64,000 nucleotides of DNA from Rhynchopus sp. YZ270_cl-10 (taxonomy: Eukaryota; Euglenozoa; Diplonemea; Diplonemida; Diplonemidae): contig OZ037908.1 of NCBI GenBank assembly GCA_964035575.1, positions 62,001 through 126,000 on the forward strand. The letters run 5' to 3'. Below, in pieces: positions 60,092-64,000 of this stretch (position 1 is its first letter; each line of letters begins with the position of its first letter). The notes under the pieces are model-generated. The model worked only from the letters and a program-made list of their open reading frames with translations. It did no database searches and was not told where the DNA came from. The translations under genes were made by a program, and so were the position numbers.

Positions 60092-62416
60092 CTCGTACAC
60101 TGTGGAGGAGATGTTGCCTTCATAACACTTGCTGAAGGTGTACGGAATGCCGTCCACGTTCACACACTGGTTGCTGTGGTAGTACTGGTTCGCGAAGATC
60201 CCGCTCCCGCCGTCCGTCTGGCAGCGGCGGTTGCCTGACGAGCGGTTCGGGATGCCCGGGTAGATGATGAGGTTGTGGTCGCAGGACTTGGAGTTGCCAA
60301 GGAAGTTCTTGCAGCCACCCCAGGCCATGACGTTGGACGAGTCGTTGTAGAACTGACTCCCGTCGTCGTGGTCGATGGTCCAGACACCGTTGTAGCCGTT
60401 GATGAAGAAGTTGTTGCGGATGTACGACTGCGCCTTGATCATCGACGCCCCAGGCACGTTGCACTTCTGCTCAAGGGTGAAGCCGTCGTCAACACCACTG
60501 CGCGTCAGGTACGGCTCTCTGTCCCAGCTGTTGAAGGGCCCGTGGTCGCCTGTCTCGCGCACGTGGTTGAACAGAAGGTTCTCCTTCATGTCGTGCCCGC
60601 CACCAAAGCCGTCGTTGAAGTTGAACCCCGCACGCGGCCCGTTGTAGCAGAGGTTGCCCTGGAGGGTCGTGTTCGCAGAGAGGGACTGGAAGAAGCACGA
60701 CGTCTGCTTCCCGTACACACCGTACTCGTGCATGTGGTTCAGGGCCACAGTGTTGTTCATCGGGTACGTGGCAGCTGTCCCGTCCAAGCGGTCCGTGCGC
60801 CCAAGCGCCACCACGGCAGAGTCGCCTGTGAAGAGGAACTCGTTGCTCCCGACATACGAGAACGTCACGTTGTTCGACAGGAACACTGCGTTCCCGCCTG
60901 TCTCGAAGAACTCACAGCCAACAATGCGCACCCGTGTCGCGTCCTCAACGAAGACAGCGCCGCCCCTGTGGATGCTCCAGTCGCCGCCACTCGGCACCTC
61001 GTACTGCTCAAGAAACGTTGCACGCGTCTGTGTGAAGGTGATGCCCGCAAGCGTGATGTCGCTTGCAACACGCTCGCCCTCACCACCACGGATGCGGACA
61101 ACCGTGTCGAGAAGCGGCACCACCACATCCGAGGCACTAAGGGACTGCGGCGTCGCTGTTGCGTTTGGGTACAGGTACAAGACCTCCTCCGCCTCGTCGT
61201 AGAACCACTCGCCCGGCACGTCGAGCTCCTCAATGATGTTCTCCACGTAGTAGTGGTTGCTCTTGATCCCAGCACCACGCCCCTCCTGGTAGCCCCCGTA
61301 GGCAAGGCGCAGGTTGTCGCCCGTACGCGACGCCACACGGAACATCCATCCCCCCCACAGCAGTGGGTGGAACATGTGCACAACCCCTGTGCTTGGGTCC
61401 GCCCACTCACGCGGCAGGTCCCCAGGTGCTGCGGAGAACTCAGCAGGACGCTTGAAGGGACTTCCGAACATTGCGTACAGCGAGTTGTTCGACCATCCCA
61501 TCCCCGCAATGGGTTTGTTGTACACAGGGTGTCCCGCTGGCGGGTCCCAGATTGTGTACTTGTAGTCCCCGTACGTCGTGCACTGCGGACACCCCACTGT
61601 TGGCGACTCCCCACGGTTCTGCCCGTACGAAAGGTTTGCGACAATCGTGCCCTCAGGCTGCATCTCTGACCCATTCGCAGCAACAAGCCACGCCGTGCAG
61701 TTCTCGTTTGCGTACTGCGCCTTCGAAAAGCAGTGTCCGTCTGTGGTCTGCGGGTTCCCGTTTGGGTAGCGCGCACGCACCATGCGTGTCCTGTTCACGA
61801 ACAACTGGTTCACAACGTCAGGCCCAAGGGACGCACTCCTGTGCGGGAGAGACACCTTGGTCTTGAACACCGCACAGTTCGCACGCAGTGTGCTGCACTC
61901 CCACTCTGCACCCTTCAGGCTCCGCCCCCCAGAGAACGTCACCTCCTCCTTCTCGTACGACGCAATCGTCAGGTTCGCGTCCGCCGCATTCAGCTCAAGT
62001 GTGCTGCTGAAGAGGTACACACCACCACGCACGAAGATCGTGGGCTTGAGGAGGCTCTTCGCACGCAGCTGCTGCACAGCGTGGTGCACGGACGCCCAGG
62101 GGGCCGCAAGCGAGCCGTCGTTTGTGTCGCTGCCTGTTGTTGCGACGTAGAACGCTTCTGCGCTGTGTGCGTGTGTGTGGCGCATGGCCGCTTCTGTCTC
62201 ACGTGCGGGGCGTGCACGTGGCACAGTGGCACCGCCACACTCCTTTATGCGCAGTGCGTCGTACACTGCCGCACCGTCCCTGCTTGGCACCTCTGGGTTC
62301 CGGTCTGAGTACTCCAAAGCCAGCTTGTGCAGCGCACACTCCAGCTCAGCCATGTTCGAGGGCACGGGTGGTACTTGCGCCACAATCAGCGGACATAACA
62401 ACAACAGCGCTTTCAT
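60092..62416 (-). CDS. Exon 1 of a secreted right-handed beta-helix protein
   Basis: The exon encodes 775 residues and ends at donor TACGAG-GTATGCG. Residues 1-14 form a signal peptide (MKALLLLCPLIVAQ). Near residue 92 the phrase TTGSDTNDGSLAAPWASV marks the start of a parallel beta-helix domain of the polysaccharide lyase and glycoside hydrolase type, and PTIFVRGGVYLFSSTLEL follows, as in that group. The helix coils run on with typical phrases (VRIVGCEFFETGGNAVFLSN, NHMHEYGVYGKQ, ENLLFNHVRETGDHGPFNSW, RNNFFINGYNGVW). DRLDGTAATYPMN and the DHDDGSQFYNDSSN patch could be catalytic or metal sites, but I cannot name the reaction. It is expected to act on an external polysaccharide after secretion. 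A leader of only 13 nt follows ACCACACCACAG. Confidence 0.78.
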
Positions 62417-62428
62417 ATTGAACCCAGA

Positions 62429-62450
62429 CCTGTGGTGTGGTGTGATGTAA
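62429..62450 (-). promoter_or_regulatory. Candidate trans-splice acceptor for the beta-helix gene
   Basis: On the minus strand CACACCACACCACAG ends just before position 62429, 13 nt upstream of the ATG. The tract is alternating C/A rather than pure pyrimidine. Confidence 0.3.
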
Positions 62451-62673
62451 AAATATGACTCCAGTTCTCAACACTTGACAATGTGCGTATTAACACCACT
62501 ACGCAATCTCCTACTTAGTTGTGCTCCTTTGTAGCAGTGGACGAGGTTGGGAGTTAGGAGGCTTGGAAAAGACAACTCCATAGCTATGCGCTTTGGCTGC
62601 AATATGTATCGTCTCGGTAGACCGTAAGGTCGTTCATCATGTACTTCTCAGAAGGGTCCTTGCTTGCAGCACT

Positions 62674-64000
62674 TCAGAAGCTCTTCAGTTCAGTAAGTGG
62701 TGATACCAAGGCCACACTCAGGAGCCCGCCCTTGACTGTAGAAGGATGCACGTTCAACGGGAGCCGTTCACAAGGACAACCCTGTGCAGCCTCTTCAACC
62801 GCTGCTGCAGACACATCGCCTTTCAGGTACTTCCGCACTGTTGTGTTGTAGTTCTCCCACTCACTGTTCTTCCCGATCTGGTACATCCACTCCCCAGTCG
62901 CATGGTCAGCTTGTTCGATGCCGGGCAGAAGCTCGGCAACCACTTCAGGTGTGTCAGAGGTTGCAGACACTTCCACCTTGCACGGAATCAGGCGCATCTC
63001 GTGTTCACACTCAGCATCGCTGAAGCACATACGGTTGCAGAGCACGTCGCAGCCAAGGATACGTCCTGCACGTTCCATCCCATGCACGTCACGCACAAGT
63101 GTGCCCACCATGCTGAAGCGGCGCATCACTTCACACCCCATGTCACCACGAAGCACTTTCCCAGTTGCAACACCGATGTTCACCTGTGACGGCTTGGAGT
63201 CATGCAAGAGCATCGTTGCTGTGTACAGTGCTGAGGTGGCGTGGTTTACACACTGCCTTGACGCGTTGAACGAGCAGTGGATTCTGTCACCGACGAACAC
63301 ATCCACCATCCCACGGTATGACTCTGTTGCCTGCAACGTCTTCAGAAGAAGAGTTGTGAAGAAGGAGGAGAAGTGTGCACTGTCCTGCCCCACCAGACGC
63401 AACGTGTCTTTGATATTCACCGTCAGCAGAGTCGCCTTCACAGACGTGAGCCCCAAAGCAATGTGTCGCACAATCGTTTCATAAGGAGTGCCTGCACCTG
63501 AATAAGACGACACTGACGACACTGTGACACTCATTTCCGCATCTTCCTTGTCTTCATCTACTGCTTCCTTCCCAAGCAAGCAGGTCTGCGGCAGGTACGC
63601 TTTGTAAGACCGCAGGTTCTTCTCCAACGCACGCAGTGCCACCGTCATCCCCTGAGACAGCTCATGTTCATGCTCCGCAAGCAGCTCCGCCACCTTCTCC
63701 ACGTCGTACCCTGCGAGGAGCGACGCAATCTCCTGCACGGTGTTGATCGTCCGCTCCATTGATGCCTGCTCCTTCAGCACCTCATGTGCGAAGCCACGTG
63801 TTGCGATGAAGTCAATCACGAAGACAGTCATACTTACACGCATCTTGTTCGAAGGGAAGGGCTGTGCACACGGCATCTTCCCACACTCACGTGCCTTGTT
63901 GTGATAATACTCCCTGCCGTACTCACCCTGCTGAGGTGGCAACCCGGGCAGGTCGTACAGACCAAACCTGAAACTCTCCTCAAAACCAAGCAGCACCAAC
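62674..64000 (-). CDS. C-terminal part of a second degenerate nucleotide-cyclase protein (5' end outside the window)
   Basis: The frame is open to the right edge; 441 residues from the first visible Met are seen. A short hydrophobic segment (MTVFVIDFIATRGFA) is followed by a long helix (KEQASMERTINTVQEIASLL) and by NLRSYKAYLPQTCL, equivalent to FLYKAFIPQNVL in the receptor at 15992-19207. The cyclase homology domain has Asn at the first metal position (TVNIKDTL), keeps Asp in VGDRIHCSFNA, and has Arg and Gly at the usual catalytic Asn and Arg (TLVRDVHGMERAG). It should therefore be non-catalytic. The tail (NTTVRKYLKGDVSAAAVEEA) resembles helical tails of other members. Upstream domains are not visible. 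The two genes are probably relatives, 43 kb apart on the same strand. Confidence 0.75.
   Translation of the reverse strand, partial: LVLLGFEESFRFGLYDLPGLPPQQGEYGREYYHNKARECGKMPCAQPFPSNKMRVSMTVFVIDFIATRGFAHEVLKEQASMERTINTVQEIASLLAGYDVEKVAELLAEHEHELSQGMTVALRALEKNLRSYKAYLPQTCLLGKEAVDEDKEDAEMSVTVSSVSSYSGAGTPYETIVRHIALGLTSVKATLLTVNIKDTLRLVGQDSAHFSSFFTTLLLKTLQATESYRGMVDVFVGDRIHCSFNASRQCVNHATSALYTATMLLHDSKPSQVNIGVATGKVLRGDMGCEVMRRFSMVGTLVRDVHGMERAGRILGCDVLCNRMCFSDAECEHEMRLIPCKVEVSATSDTPEVVAELLPGIEQADHATGEWMYQIGKNSEWENYNTTVRKYLKGDVSAAAVEEAAQGCPCERLPLNVHPSTVKGGLLSVALVSPLTELKSF

Noticed and set aside
60275-61669. 464-codon plus-strand open frame
   Set aside because: Antisense of the beta-helix gene in a GC-rich region; no recognisable domain.

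Overview
The window looks like nuclear DNA of a euglenozoan protist, most likely a diplonemid (inference, about 60%). All recognised host genes, from 4.2 kb to the right edge, lie on the minus strand, as in euglenozoan polycistronic units. Several starts sit 2-50 nt after a pyrimidine-rich tract ending in AG, as expected for spliced-leader trans-splicing. Some genes are split by ordinary GT-AG introns. A short SSU rRNA piece at 56.4-56.7 kb carries euglenozoan-like sequence. No tRNA gene, CRISPR array, retroelement or viral relic was recognised.

Layout. 0-4.2 kb: gene-free, rich in T tracts and short palindromes. 4.2-20.5 kb: a compact, intron-poor cluster with a membrane lipase fused to a seven-helix module, a low-complexity coiled-coil protein, a 917-residue protein of unknown function, a receptor joining a solute-binding domain to a degenerate nucleotide-cyclase domain, and a basic low-complexity protein. 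20.5-26.7 kb: repeats. 26.8-33.2 kb: a tetraspan membrane protein, a truncated Tc1/mariner element, a Mutator-like element carrying foreign coding sequence, and a four-exon gene for a probable mitochondrial membrane protein. 33.2-49.0 kb: a repeat-filled spacer, then a four-exon coiled-coil gene whose introns hold nested inverted-repeat elements. 50.0-55.8 kb: a four-domain voltage-gated cation channel in one exon. 56.4-58.6 kb: the SSU rRNA fragment abutting a two-exon FAM227-like gene. 59.6-62.4 kb: a secreted right-handed beta-helix protein. 62.7 kb to the edge: the C-terminal part of a second degenerate-cyclase protein.

The host genes do not form one pathway. The shared theme is membrane and flagellar biology: lipid hydrolysis, cation entry, ligand sensing, coiled-coil and FAM227-type proteins. 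The most unusual material is the receptor architecture at 16-19 kb, the nested inverted-repeat elements at 33.5-36.4 and 39.9-45.9 kb, and the gene-carrying inverted-repeat element at 28.6-29.5 kb. Exons were joined by hand from splice signals and reading phase; no transcript evidence was available.
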